Positions 1 to 7,496 of a stretch of DNA of 41,589 nucleotides are shown here, in pieces. Made by a program: the position numbers and the translations under genes. This DNA comes from Chitinispirillaceae bacterium (lineage in GTDB: Bacteria > Fibrobacterota > Chitinivibrionia > Chitinivibrionales > Chitinispirillaceae): positions 1 to 41,589 of the forward strand of contig JAFGDP010000041.1 of the NCBI GenBank assembly GCA_016932075.1, written 5' to 3'. Numbering within the stretch: the stretch's first letter is position 1; every line of letters starts with the position of its first letter. The notes beneath the pieces are model-generated. The model saw only the letters and a program-made list of their open reading frames with translations, had not been told where the DNA came from and did no database searches.

Positions 1-777
1 CCGTTCCTCCCGGCCGACCAGGCTTAGCAGATGGGCGGACAGCTCGCGGGGATCAAGCGAGCTCAGCCTGATCCTGAAATCACCCGCACAGGAGAGCAGC
101 CGTTCCAGGAGCGCGCCGAGCCCTCCCTTGCACGCGTACTGGCCGATATGGGTGCCGGTCAGCACGATCTCCTTGTAGCCCAGATCGATTGCGCGCCGGC
201 ACGTCTCGATGACGCTGGCCGGCGACGCGCTCCGTGAGGGACCGCGCAGGCGCGGCACGATGCAGTAGGCGCACGCACGGTCACATCCTTCCTGGATCTT
301 GATCGCAAAACGGGTCCGCTTGCCGGGCGCCGGCGCCGGCACGCCCGCGTGTTCCTTCAGGGGGCGGCGCGAAAGCGGAGCGATAAACACGCCTGGTTTG
401 CGCGTAAAAAGAAGCGCGGGTATCTCCTGCTTGCGTGCGTTTCCCACGACCCAGGCCACGTTGCGCATGGCGCCGAGCTCGTGCGGCTTTTGCTGGACCA
501 GGCAGCCGGTCACCGCGATACGCGGACCGGAGGGCAGGGACGCGAGCCGGTGCAAGAGGCGGAGGGTCTTTGATTCGGCGTGCGCGGTGACGCTGCACGT
601 GTTTACCACCACGATATCGGCGCCTTCAGGCGCGGACGCGACCGTACATCCGGCTGCTGCCAGCCGGTGTTCCAGCATTGCCATCTCTTCCTGGTTGGTG
701 CGGCAGCCGATCGACAGGAGTGCTACGCTGGGAACGCCGGGCGTCCGTGCCGCCGTGCGCTCAGTTCCAGCCGGCAA
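1..777 (-). CDS. mtaB: tRNA threonylcarbamoyladenosine methylthiotransferase MtaB (partial, runs off the window)
   Basis: Radical-SAM methylthiotransferase that adds the methylthio group to t6A37 in tRNA. Read on the minus strand, the N-terminal UPF0004 domain is clear (ALLSIGCRTNQEE, then VVNTCSVTAHAES). The radical-SAM cluster motif follows as QEGCDRACAYC with IVPRLRG (plus 241-300), and the frame continues through RLSSLDPRELSAHLLSL to the window edge. The C-terminal part of the core and the TRAM domain lie outside. The frame is open up to a stop near 823. The start is uncertain: TTG at 777 lies 3 bases after AGGAGG, while GTG at 789 and ATG at 814-816 lack a ribosome site. Any of these overlaps the 3' end of the upstream STAS gene, so translational coupling is likely. 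MiaB is the main alternative; the RLSSLDP segment and the IGCRTNQ opening favour MtaB. Confidence 0.88.
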   Translation of the reverse strand, partial: MPAGTERTAARTPGVPSVALLSIGCRTNQEEMAMLEHRLAAAGCTVASAPEGADIVVVNTCSVTAHAESKTLRLLHRLASLPSGPRIAVTGCLVQQKPHELGAMRNVAWVVGNARKQEIPALLFTRKPGVFIAPLSRRPLKEHAGVPAPAPGKRTRFAIKIQEGCDRACAYCIVPRLRGPSRSASPASVIETCRRAIDLGYKEIVLTGTHIGQYACKGGLGALLERLLSCAGDFRIRLSSLDPRELSAHLLSLVGREER

Positions 778-1438
778 GCGCCTCCTCACGGGTCGGGAAG
801 ATGGGGATGATCGCATTGATGTTCAGGGTGTTGAAGAGGTCTTCGATGATATAGTTCAGGCCGCAGATCCGCATCTGGCCGCCGGTCTCCTTGAGCAGCT
901 TGTGCATGTCAAGCAGGACGCTGACGCTGAGGCTGTCGTAAAAGGTCAGCTCGGTGAAATCGAGCACGATGTTCCGGTGCGTGGCGAGGGACAGCAGGAA
1001 TTTCTGCTTGAAGAACCGCGACCCTCTGATGTTGTCCATGACACCGGCCACCTTGAACACGCGCACGTCGCCGATGTCTTCGAACTCGATGCCGAGACGG
1101 ACTTCCACCGAGGATTCAAACAGGTCGATGACCTCCTGCTTGACGCCCTCAATGGCGAATACCTGGTCGAGTCCGGTATCAACAAAGAGCTGAAACATTT
1201 CGTCGTTGAGGTTCCGCAGGGTCATGTGCACTTTTTTTTCCCGGAGTTCCTTGGCTAACGTGATAAGCTGGCCTATGCCGAAACTGTCCACGGAGGTGGC
1301 ATCGATAAAATCGAAAACCAGGTCCGGCGCGCCCTGACCGAGGGCCTCATGCACCTGCGCCACCACGCCTTTCACGGCATTGCCGGAAAAGCGGTGCGGG
1401 ACCTTGACAACAATGTTCCCCTTGCCTTGTTCATTCAT
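761..1438 (-). CDS. Tandem STAS-domain protein (anti-sigma-factor-antagonist-like)
   Basis: Two STAS domains in one chain of about 225 residues. Domain 1 has VKVPHRFSGNAVKGVV and DATSVDSFGIGQLITLA. Domain 2 has IEFEDIGDVRVFKVAG and DFTELTFYDSLSVSVLL. In both, the Asp-Ser pair at the usual phospho-serine loop of SpoIIAA-type antagonists is kept (DSFG, DSLS), so both may be switchable. I chose ATG 1438 because AAGGAG lies 5 bases upstream; the frame is open to 1570, but an upstream start would overlap mutL. The gene sits 85 bases after mutL and overlaps mtaB. No anti-sigma kinase or phosphatase lies nearby, so the partner is unknown. Partner switching is an inference from the fold; the sequence shows only the two domains and their serines. 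Confidence 0.8.
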   Translation of the reverse strand: MNEQGKGNIVVKVPHRFSGNAVKGVVAQVHEALGQGAPDLVFDFIDATSVDSFGIGQLITLAKELREKKVHMTLRNLNDEMFQLFVDTGLDQVFAIEGVKQEVIDLFESSVEVRLGIEFEDIGDVRVFKVAGVMDNIRGSRFFKQKFLLSLATHRNIVLDFTELTFYDSLSVSVLLDMHKLLKETGGQMRICGLNYIIEDLFNTLNINAIIPIFPTREEALAGWN

Positions 1439-1523
1439 ACGGGCTCCTTGGCGGACCATGTACTCCTTCATGTGTGCAATCATGCCTTCCCGGAATTCGC
1501 GTCGCGAACGCCGGGGCAACCTT

Positions 1524-3368
1524 TTATCTGAGAAACCTGCGCGCCAGTTCTTCAAGCGAAATACGGACAAGCGTGGGCCTGCCGTGCGGACAGGTGTAGG
1601 GATTTTCCGCTGCGAACAGGCTGTTGACCAGCGCGTTCATCTCCTCCTGGGTCAGCTTCTTTCCCGCCTTTATGGCTGCCCCGCATGCGAAAGCCGCCGC
1701 AAACCGTTTCTCGCTCTCGCGCAGCGCGTTGCGCTCATGGTGATCGAGAAGATAGCGGACCATCTCCCGAAGCGTAGCTTCCACCTCCCCGGCGGCCATG
1801 AAAAAGGGTATGGCCGAAACCGACACGGCCGGGCCGCCAAAATCATGGACTTCAAACCCGAACACCGCAAAGAAGGAAGCGCCGGACAGCACCACCTCTT
1901 TCTCGGGCATGGTCAGCTCCACCACCACGGGAAAAAGCAGCTGCTGGGACGAACTTCTTCCGCGCGCCATGTCCTGGAGCGCACCTTCAAAGAGCACACG
2001 CTCGTGGGCAGCGTGCTGGTCGATCAGGAGAATGCCGTTTTTTATGGGCGCAAGAATATAGGTCTCGTGAATCTGATAACACGAGATAAGGTCCCATGCG
2101 GAAAGACGCTCTTCCTGATCCCTGGATAATTGTATACCCTCGGGCAATGACGGGTCAACCTCTTTCTCATTGATTTTTGGCAGGGTTGGAAAGGGAATGA
2201 TGGTCTGCTGCTCGACGCGCTGCCCGGCTTCTTCGGGTTTCCCGCCGCGCTCTTTTTCAGGCACGCCACCCCGCGCGCCGTCGCCCAGCGCTCCGGGCCG
2301 CGTATCGTCCCGAGCCACTGCTTTCGGATCTTCGGTGCGTATCAGGTCCGAGCGCGCGGCAAGGTGCGCTTCGATGCCTGATTGCACTGCCGAATACGCC
2401 GCTGCGGCAGCTGCGCGGTCATTGTCAAATTTGATCTCCTGTTTGGTGGGGTGGACGTTGACATCGACCCGTGATGGATCAACGGCGATAAAACAGAAAA
2501 ACGAGGGCCGGAATGCGGCACCAAGGAAAAGGCTGAATGCCTTCCTGATCGCAAAGGTTACCGGGTCGCACTCCACACGCCGCAGATTAACGTACAGGTT
2601 CTGGAAACGCGGACGCTTCTCCTGCTTCTCAGGGGATGAAACGAAGCAGAGAAGATCCATTCCCTGCCGGTCGGCGCTGTTTTGGCATTCGATGAGCCCC
2701 TGGGCAAACGCCATGCCCGCGATTGCGGCGATCCGGGCGCGGGGTGAGGGCACCGGTTCACAATCAAGCGACGGTACGCCGTCAATGGTCAGGATGAAAT
2801 GAATTGATGGAAAAGGGACTGCAAGCTGTTCCATTACCCGCAGCAGCGCCATCTGCTCGCTGCGCTGGCTCTTCATGAACTTTTTCCTTGCCGGAACGTT
2901 GAAAAAAAGGTCGCGAACCTCGACCGTCGTGCCCTGGCCGTGAGAAACCGGTTCCACAGGCACGATCTCCCCCCCCTGGCTCATGATCCGGTACCCGAGC
3001 CCTTCGCGGTCGCTGCATGACGCAACGCTCGTACGGCTGACCGCTGCGATACTGGCCAGAGCCTCGCCCCTGAATCCCAGGCTTGTAACGGCAAACAGGT
3101 CGTCGGCGTTCCGGATCTTGCTCGTGGCGTGCCGCATAAGGCATTTGTCAAGATCGTCCCGGCTCATGCCGCATCCGTTATCGGTTACTTTCATGAGGGA
3201 AAATCCGGCGTTCTCAACAGAAACGTCGATTTTCCGGGCGCCGGCGTCTATGGCGTTCTCAACAAGCTCCTTGAGCACCGATGCGGGACGCTCGATCACC
3301 TCTCCGGCCGCGATTTTTTCAATGACGGGACCGGGCAAAAGCAAGATCGGCGAACGTTGCTGCTGCAT
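1524..3368 (-). CDS. mutL: DNA mismatch repair protein MutL (endonuclease type)
   Basis: 613 residues, normal for the family. The N-terminal GHKL ATPase shows KIAAGEVIERPASVLKELVE, NAIDAGA, DNGCGM and GFRGEALASI. A charged, low-complexity linker (about residues 330-400) precedes the C-terminal dimerisation domain. That domain carries the metal-dependent endonuclease motif DQHA(x2)E(x4)E, seen as DQHAAHERVLFE at about 449-460, plus ACGAAIK near 560 and CPHGRP near 592. MutL should therefore nick DNA itself, as in organisms without MutH. The frame extends 26 residues further upstream through the tRNA gene; the start at 3368 (MQQQRSPILLL) avoids that and matches family N termini. The tRNA-Leu gene lies 37 bases upstream on the same strand. 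Confidence 0.95.
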   Translation of the reverse strand: MQQQRSPILLLPGPVIEKIAAGEVIERPASVLKELVENAIDAGARKIDVSVENAGFSLMKVTDNGCGMSRDDLDKCLMRHATSKIRNADDLFAVTSLGFRGEALASIAAVSRTSVASCSDREGLGYRIMSQGGEIVPVEPVSHGQGTTVEVRDLFFNVPARKKFMKSQRSEQMALLRVMEQLAVPFPSIHFILTIDGVPSLDCEPVPSPRARIAAIAGMAFAQGLIECQNSADRQGMDLLCFVSSPEKQEKRPRFQNLYVNLRRVECDPVTFAIRKAFSLFLGAAFRPSFFCFIAVDPSRVDVNVHPTKQEIKFDNDRAAAAAAYSAVQSGIEAHLAARSDLIRTEDPKAVARDDTRPGALGDGARGGVPEKERGGKPEEAGQRVEQQTIIPFPTLPKINEKEVDPSLPEGIQLSRDQEERLSAWDLISCYQIHETYILAPIKNGILLIDQHAAHERVLFEGALQDMARGRSSSQQLLFPVVVELTMPEKEVVLSGASFFAVFGFEVHDFGGPAVSVSAIPFFMAAGEVEATLREMVRYLLDHHERNALRESEKRFAAAFACGAAIKAGKKLTQEEMNALVNSLFAAENPYTCPHGRPTLVRISLEELARRFLR

Positions 3369-3405
3369 GGGTGGTGCGATGAACAATCTGTGGAATGAAG
3401 GGAAA

Positions 3406-3489
3406 TGCGGAAGGGGGGATTCGAACCCCCACAGGCTTGCGCCCACTAGGTCCTGAGCCTAGCGAGTCTACCAATTCCACCACTTCCGC
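3406..3489 (-). tRNA. tRNA-Leu (anticodon CAG)
   Basis: The minus strand folds as a class II tRNA of 84 bases. The acceptor stem GCGGAAG pairs with CTTCCGC and the discriminator is A. The anticodon stem CTAGG/CCTAG holds the loop CTCAGGA, giving anticodon CAG, which reads CUG. A short variable arm is present, and the T arm is GTGGGGGTTCGAATCCCCC. CCA is not encoded. It lies directly upstream of mutL. Confidence 0.96.
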
Positions 3490-3727
3490 AGTATTGCAAA
3501 ACTCCGGTTCTTTTTTCTAGAAAACAGTGATGAAATATACTTCAAAGAAAATACGGTTTCAAGATTGCCGCTGGTTCCGGCATTCCTTTCGCGGCGCGTG
3601 CTGCATGGCATGCCTGCCTCCGGCAATTGCATAGTGCCGAAACGGCCCGGACAAGCGATGGAAAAACCCTGTAGTATTTGCCACGTAATGAGTTATTGCG
3701 AGGGGAACAAAAGCCTGCCCGTGCGGA

Positions 3728-3862
3728 TTATATTCCGTTGGTCCGGATTTTTGCTATAAATGCATCGGCCTTCTCTGCATCTCCCGGATACATCACGTGC
3801 TTGATGGCCCAGGCAAGAAGAAAAATGCCCGCAGAAATGACCATTATTCGTGCGATACGCAT
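3728..3862 (-). CDS. Small single-span membrane protein (44 residues), unknown function
   Basis: The start ATG at 3862 has a strong ribosome site (GGGAGGG, 6 bases upstream), which argues for a real gene although the product is only 44 residues. It starts MRIARIMVISAGIFLLAWAI, so a basic N terminus leads into one hydrophobic segment (about 4-20). A short hydrophilic tail with several Asp, Glu and Lys follows. It could be an inner-membrane micropeptide. The same frame is open a further 17 codons upstream. I recognise no family. It lies between alaA (90 bases upstream, same strand) and tRNA-Leu. Confidence 0.55.
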   Translation of the reverse strand: MRIARIMVISAGIFLLAWAIKHVMYPGDAEKADAFIAKIRTNGI

Positions 3863-3951
3863 AATAAACCCTCCCATACGAATAATGCTATCACCTTTCT
3901 GGTTAACTGTCAAGATGAATGCCTGTTAAGAATGACGCTCCTGCACTTGAT

Positions 3952-5178
3952 TTACTTCTGACGATACGACCCCAGAAACCGTTCAAGCTTCTCCATGACG
4001 ATGTGGAGGTCTTCGACGCTGGGGAGATAGACGATCCTGAAGTGATCGTTTTCAGGCCAGTTGAATCCGCGGCCGTGCACCAGAAGCACCTTTTCGGCGC
4101 GCAGAAAATCGAGCACGAATTTTTCGTCGCTCGTTATGCCGAACCTTTTCACGTCGATCCTGGGGAACAGGTAAAACGCGGCCTTTGGCTTGACACATGA
4201 TATACCGTCGATCCTGCTGATAAGCGAGTGGCTGGTTTCGCGCTGTTCGTAGAGCCTGCCGCCCGGCCTGGTGAGGTCGAAAATGCTCTGGTAACCGCCC
4301 AGGGCGGTCTGAATAATCGACTGCCCCGGCACATTGCTGCAAAGCCGCATGGACGCGAGCATGGTAAGGCCTTCACGATAATCCGCGGCCGCATTCTTGT
4401 TGCCGCTCACCACCATCCAGCCTACCCTGAATCCCGCGACCCGGTACGCCTTTGAAAGACCGTTGAAGGTTACGAACAGCAGGTCGTCGGCAAGCGACGC
4501 CGTGGAGATGTGCGTGGCGCCGTCGTACACGATCTTGTCATAGATCTCGTCCGAATAGACAATCAGGTGGTGCTCGCGCGCCAGGGCCACGATCTGTTCG
4601 AGCAGGTCACGGGGATAGAGCGCGCCCGTCGGATTGTTGGGATTGATGACCACGATCCCCCTGGTGTTCGCCGTTATCTTGCGCTGTATGTCGCCGATGT
4701 CCGGGCACCAGTCCGCCTGTTCATCGCACCGGTAGTGCACGGGCGTACCGCCGCACAGGTTTACCGATGCGGTCCAGAGCGGGTAATCAGGTACGGGGAC
4801 CAGCACTTCGTCCCCCTTGTCAAGCAGCGCCTGCATGGCCATGACAATCAGTTCGCTCACCCCGTTTCCGATGAAGATGTCATCGACCGTAACGCCCGCG
4901 ATGTTCTTCTGCTGGCAGTACTGCATGACCGCCTTGCGGGCCGGAAACAGTCCCCGCGAGTCGCAATACCCCTGGGTCTCCCGAATGTTCGTGATCATGT
5001 CATGGATGACCTCGTCCGGAGCGAACAGGCCAAAGGGCGCCGGGTTCCCGGTGTTGAGCTTGATGACGCGGTAGCCCTCTTCTTCGATCCGCTTCGCCTC
5101 GTCAAGAACGGGCCCGCGGATATCGTAGAGCACGTTGTCGAGTTTGGAGGACTTTTTCACGGGGCGCACGGCGCACAT
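3952..5178 (-). CDS. alaA: Alanine aminotransferase AlaA-type (PLP, fold I)
   Basis: 408 residues, very close in pattern to E. coli AlaA, which interconverts glutamate plus pyruvate and 2-oxoglutarate plus alanine. Seen: SSKLDNVLYDIRGPVLDEAKR, LNTGNPAPFG, GYCDSRGLFPARKA, IGNGVSELIVMAMQALL, NPNNPTGA (substrate and cofactor loop), YSDEIYDKIVYD (PLP-nitrogen Asp), FNGLSKAYRVAGFRVGW (Schiff-base Lys), and the C-terminal Arg region NDHFRIVYLP. It is cytoplasmic, with no signal peptide. The start at 5178 gives an N terminus matching AlaA; an AAAGG stretch abuts it. Upstream, a TCG-hexamer tract separates it from the divergent aroC-like gene. Confidence 0.93.
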   Translation of the reverse strand: MCAVRPVKKSSKLDNVLYDIRGPVLDEAKRIEEEGYRVIKLNTGNPAPFGLFAPDEVIHDMITNIRETQGYCDSRGLFPARKAVMQYCQQKNIAGVTVDDIFIGNGVSELIVMAMQALLDKGDEVLVPVPDYPLWTASVNLCGGTPVHYRCDEQADWCPDIGDIQRKITANTRGIVVINPNNPTGALYPRDLLEQIVALAREHHLIVYSDEIYDKIVYDGATHISTASLADDLLFVTFNGLSKAYRVAGFRVGWMVVSGNKNAAADYREGLTMLASMRLCSNVPGQSIIQTALGGYQSIFDLTRPGGRLYEQRETSHSLISRIDGISCVKPKAAFYLFPRIDVKRFGITSDEKFVLDFLRAEKVLLVHGRGFNWPENDHFRIVYLPSVEDLHIVMEKLERFLGSYRQK

Positions 5179-5250
5179 CCTTTTTTTATGGATCGACGTC
5201 TTCTACCGCTTTTTTCTTGGACAAATATACAACACGGCCCGATTCCCGTG

Positions 5251-5337
5251 TCGGTATTGCGATCGGCGCCGACGGTCGTATGGGGGTCGGCATCGCTATC
5301 GAAACCGCGATTGATGCCGGCCCCGACAGCAATCGGG
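5251..5337. repeat. Degenerate TCG-hexamer tract A
   Basis: This intergenic stretch reads in steps of six as variants of TCGNNN: TCGGTA, TTGCGA, TCGGCG, CCGACG, then TCGGCA, TCGCTA, TCGAAA, CCGCGA, TTGATG, CCGGCC. It contains partly self-complementary pieces (GGCATCG against CGATTGATGCC). It lies between the divergent alaA and aroC-like genes. Related tracts occur at 6782-6830 and 39530-39595. Confidence 0.6.
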
Positions 5338-5419
5338 AAAATGCGTTTACCGCCTCGTCTTCCCTGCCGGATAGTATTTTCAAAAGCCATTCAGCCAGTT
5401 TTTCCATGATGAGGTGTCT

Positions 5420-6763
5420 ATGTTCGGATGTCATTTAGGAAAACTTTTTCAGGTTTCGGTGGCCGGCGGATCGTATCAGGAAGGACTCACCGCAGTCATT
5501 CACGGCGTGCCGCCGGGAATGCTTCTGACTGAACAGGAGCTTTACGGCGACCTGCTGCTGCGCAAACCGGGCGCTGACGAGCTCTCTTCACCTCGCAAGG
5601 AGCCTGACCTGCCAGTGATCTTTACCGGTCTGAACGCCGCGGATACCATTGAAAACGCGGGCAATGCAAACCATACCAACGGGACGCCCATCACGGTCCT
5701 GATTCCCAACCTCGACCGTCACTTCATACATATAAAACAATACCAGGACACCAACCGCACGCCGCGGCCCGGGCACGCCTCCTATGCCTCTTTTGTCAAA
5801 TACGGTCCGGACGACGACTCGATCGGCGCGGGCATTTTCAGCGGCCGCTACACTTCCACGATCGTGGCTGCCGGGTATGTGGCGAAAAAGATCCTGAAAC
5901 TGTTCGGCATCGAGGTGTTCGCATTCGTGCGGGAGCTGGCGGGCGTACGCTGCCCCGACATGGATTCATCGGTCATAGCCGCCTGCAGCGCTTCTTATAA
6001 AAAAATGCGGCACGCGCTTGATCCGTTCTATCAGGAGCTGTACGGCAAGGGCCGGGTCGCCATGAACATGCACTTCCTCGAAAAGATGGCAGTCTTTGCC
6101 CAGGTAGAAAAAGAGATCGATGCTATCCGCGGCAAGGCGCCTTCCATGAGCGCAGAGGAGATCCGTGACACCTTTGGCGTTCATCACATCGTGAATTGCC
6201 CGGACATCAACGTCGCGCAGCAGATGAACGAGGCGGTCAATGCGATCTCCGCGACCGGCGACTCTGCGGCAGGCATCGTTGAGATTCGCGTAACCGGCGT
6301 TCCGACCGGGCTTGGAGAACCGGTGTTCGAAAAGCTCGATGCGGCGCTCGGCCGAATGCTCGGCATCGGTGCGGTCAAAGGCGTGGAGGTTGGGGCCGGC
6401 TTCGGCGTCAAAGACATGACCGGCTACCAGAGTAACGACCGCATGCACATGGAAAACGGAAGGGTCGCGTTCGATTCAAACAACGCGGGCGGCATTACCG
6501 GCGGCCTTGCTACGGGCCAGGACATCGTGGTGCGTCTGGCGATCAAGGGGACGCCGACCATTAACAGGAAGCAGAACACCATCGATAAATACACCCTCGA
6601 GGACAAGGAACTTGCCGCGATAACACGGAGGGACGCCACCATTGTCGCCCGCATCTGGCCGGTTGCGGAAAACTTCACCGCACTCGTCCTTCTCGACCAC
6701 CTTCTCATGCATCTCGGGTATCAGAAACTGCGCGAAATGGTGGACACCGCTCCAAGGGATTGA
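5420..6763 (+). CDS. aroC: Chorismate-synthase homologue with altered active-site motifs
   Basis: Over its whole length it aligns by eye with AroC, which makes chorismate from EPSP using reduced FMN. Shared pieces are LGKLFQVS, GVPPGMLLTE, SPRKEPD, RPGHASY, VAAGYVAKK, GVPTGLGEPVFEKLDAALG, AVKGVEVGAGF, AGGITGGLATGQDIVVR and LLDHLLMH. Key motifs differ: the GESHG loop is GGSYQ (Tyr19 replaces the catalytic His), the GGGRSSARETA loop is GAGIFSGRYTST, and GRHDP is RRDAT. His119 and Asp405 are kept. At 447 residues it is longer than the usual 350-390, with a helical insert of roughly 65 residues near 190-250. ATG 5420 follows GAGG by 5 bases; GTG 5414 is an alternative. It may be a paralogue with another role, or an unusual sole AroC. 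Confidence 0.8.
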   Translation: MFGCHLGKLFQVSVAGGSYQEGLTAVIHGVPPGMLLTEQELYGDLLLRKPGADELSSPRKEPDLPVIFTGLNAADTIENAGNANHTNGTPITVLIPNLDRHFIHIKQYQDTNRTPRPGHASYASFVKYGPDDDSIGAGIFSGRYTSTIVAAGYVAKKILKLFGIEVFAFVRELAGVRCPDMDSSVIAACSASYKKMRHALDPFYQELYGKGRVAMNMHFLEKMAVFAQVEKEIDAIRGKAPSMSAEEIRDTFGVHHIVNCPDINVAQQMNEAVNAISATGDSAAGIVEIRVTGVPTGLGEPVFEKLDAALGRMLGIGAVKGVEVGAGFGVKDMTGYQSNDRMHMENGRVAFDSNNAGGITGGLATGQDIVVRLAIKGTPTINRKQNTIDKYTLEDKELAAITRRDATIVARIWPVAENFTALVLLDHLLMHLGYQKLREMVDTAPRD

Positions 6764-6781
6764 GTCTTCCGGCTCTTTGCG

Positions 6782-6830
6782 TCGGTTTCGACATCGTATT
6801 CGCTATCGCCGTCGAACCTCGTTATCCCGT
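6782..6830. repeat. Degenerate TCG-hexamer tract B
   Basis: Just after the aroC-like stop the sequence steps as TCGGTT, TCGACA, TCGTAT, TCGCTA, TCGCCG, TCGAAC. This is the same six-base pattern as tract A on the other side of that gene. The rest of the 6764-7032 gap holds an AT-rich stretch (about 6905-6945) that may carry the promoter of the next gene, but I cannot define it. Confidence 0.5.
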
Positions 6831-7032
6831 TTTCCATTCACTGCCGGCGCCGGTCGGGATTTTTATTGTGGCATAAACGTCTCACCTATGCAGATTTTTC
6901 TGTTTTACCCGCGTAAATTATTTATTATTATACAATAGTTGATCCATGTGCCGTTACGAAAGGGGCCTACTAACGGCTGCAGGCAGGAGATAACCTGTTC
7001 CAATGGTACGCTTATGCAAGGGAGGTACTCGT

Positions 7033-7401
7033 ATGAGTCCTGATGACGAAGCGGTATTCGAAGTAAAAGCGCCAGTGCAGGTCGAGAAAAAGCAACCTCA
7101 AGCCGTTGCTCCTGATGACGATGTTGCAGACCTGGATATCCTGGAAAAACAGGAACTGCCTGATGATGAGTTCGATGAGGCCAAACCGAAAACATCCATC
7201 ATTCAGGCCATCACCGGCGCCTTTAAAAAGCCTAAGGTGGACGATCCGGATCTGGACGACACGCCGGTCCCGGAAAAGGACGAGCTGTTAGACGAGGAAT
7301 TTCCCAAGCAGTCGTTTCTTCAGAATCTGTTCGGCGGTTTTGGAAAAAAATCCGTGGATGACGATGACGATCTGGGGGATTTGAAGATCCCCAAACAGTA
7401 G
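7033..7401 (+). CDS. Small acidic protein of internal repeats, unknown function
   Basis: 122 residues with no recognised family. ATG 7033 is chosen because AGGGAGG lies 7 bases upstream. The chain is two copies plus a fragment of a roughly 42-residue unit: residues 28-70, 71-110 and 111-122. Each full unit is an acidic half (LDILEKQELPDDEF; LDDTPVPEKDELLDEEF), then Pro-Lys, then a short hydrophobic stretch ending in lysines (SIIQAITGAFKK; SFLQNLFGGFGKK), then VDD. The alternation suggests disordered acidic linkers joining amphipathic membrane- or protein-binding segments. No signal peptide is seen. It stands alone on the plus strand and ends at a strong bidirectional terminator. The function is unknown. 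Confidence 0.7.
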   Translation: MSPDDEAVFEVKAPVQVEKKQPQAVAPDDDVADLDILEKQELPDDEFDEAKPKTSIIQAITGAFKKPKVDDPDLDDTPVPEKDELLDEEFPKQSFLQNLFGGFGKKSVDDDDDLGDLKIPKQ

Positions 7402-7416
7402 GGACGACACCAATCG

Positions 7417-7455
7417 AAAAGGGCCGTTTACTCGCAGAACGTAAACGGCCCTTTT
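7417..7455. terminator. Bidirectional rho-independent terminator
   Basis: A perfect 15-bp inverted repeat: AAAAGGGCCGTTTAC (7417-7431) and GTAAACGGCCCTTTT (7441-7455), with a 9-base loop. T tracts lie on both strands. It serves the convergent acidic-repeat gene (plus) and nfnB (minus). Confidence 0.92.
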
Positions 7456-7496
7456 CCATTTTCCGCTTATGCCGCCCCTTTGCCGGAGGAGGCCGT

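Noticed and set aside
299..1258. 319-codon plus-strand frame opposite mtaB and the STAS gene
   Set aside because: Antisense to clear conserved genes; the long frame comes from their GC-rich codons.
3565..3759. 64-codon plus-strand frame after tRNA-Leu
   Set aside because: No ribosome site or recognisable motif; the 3490-3727 gap shows nothing I can support.
4510..5409. 299-codon plus-strand frame opposite alaA
   Set aside because: Antisense to alaA, which matches its family along its full length.
5186..5434. 82-codon minus-strand frame across the TCG-hexamer tract
   Set aside because: Its middle is just the tract read as a dipeptide-like repeat, and it overlaps the aroC-like start; no ribosome site.
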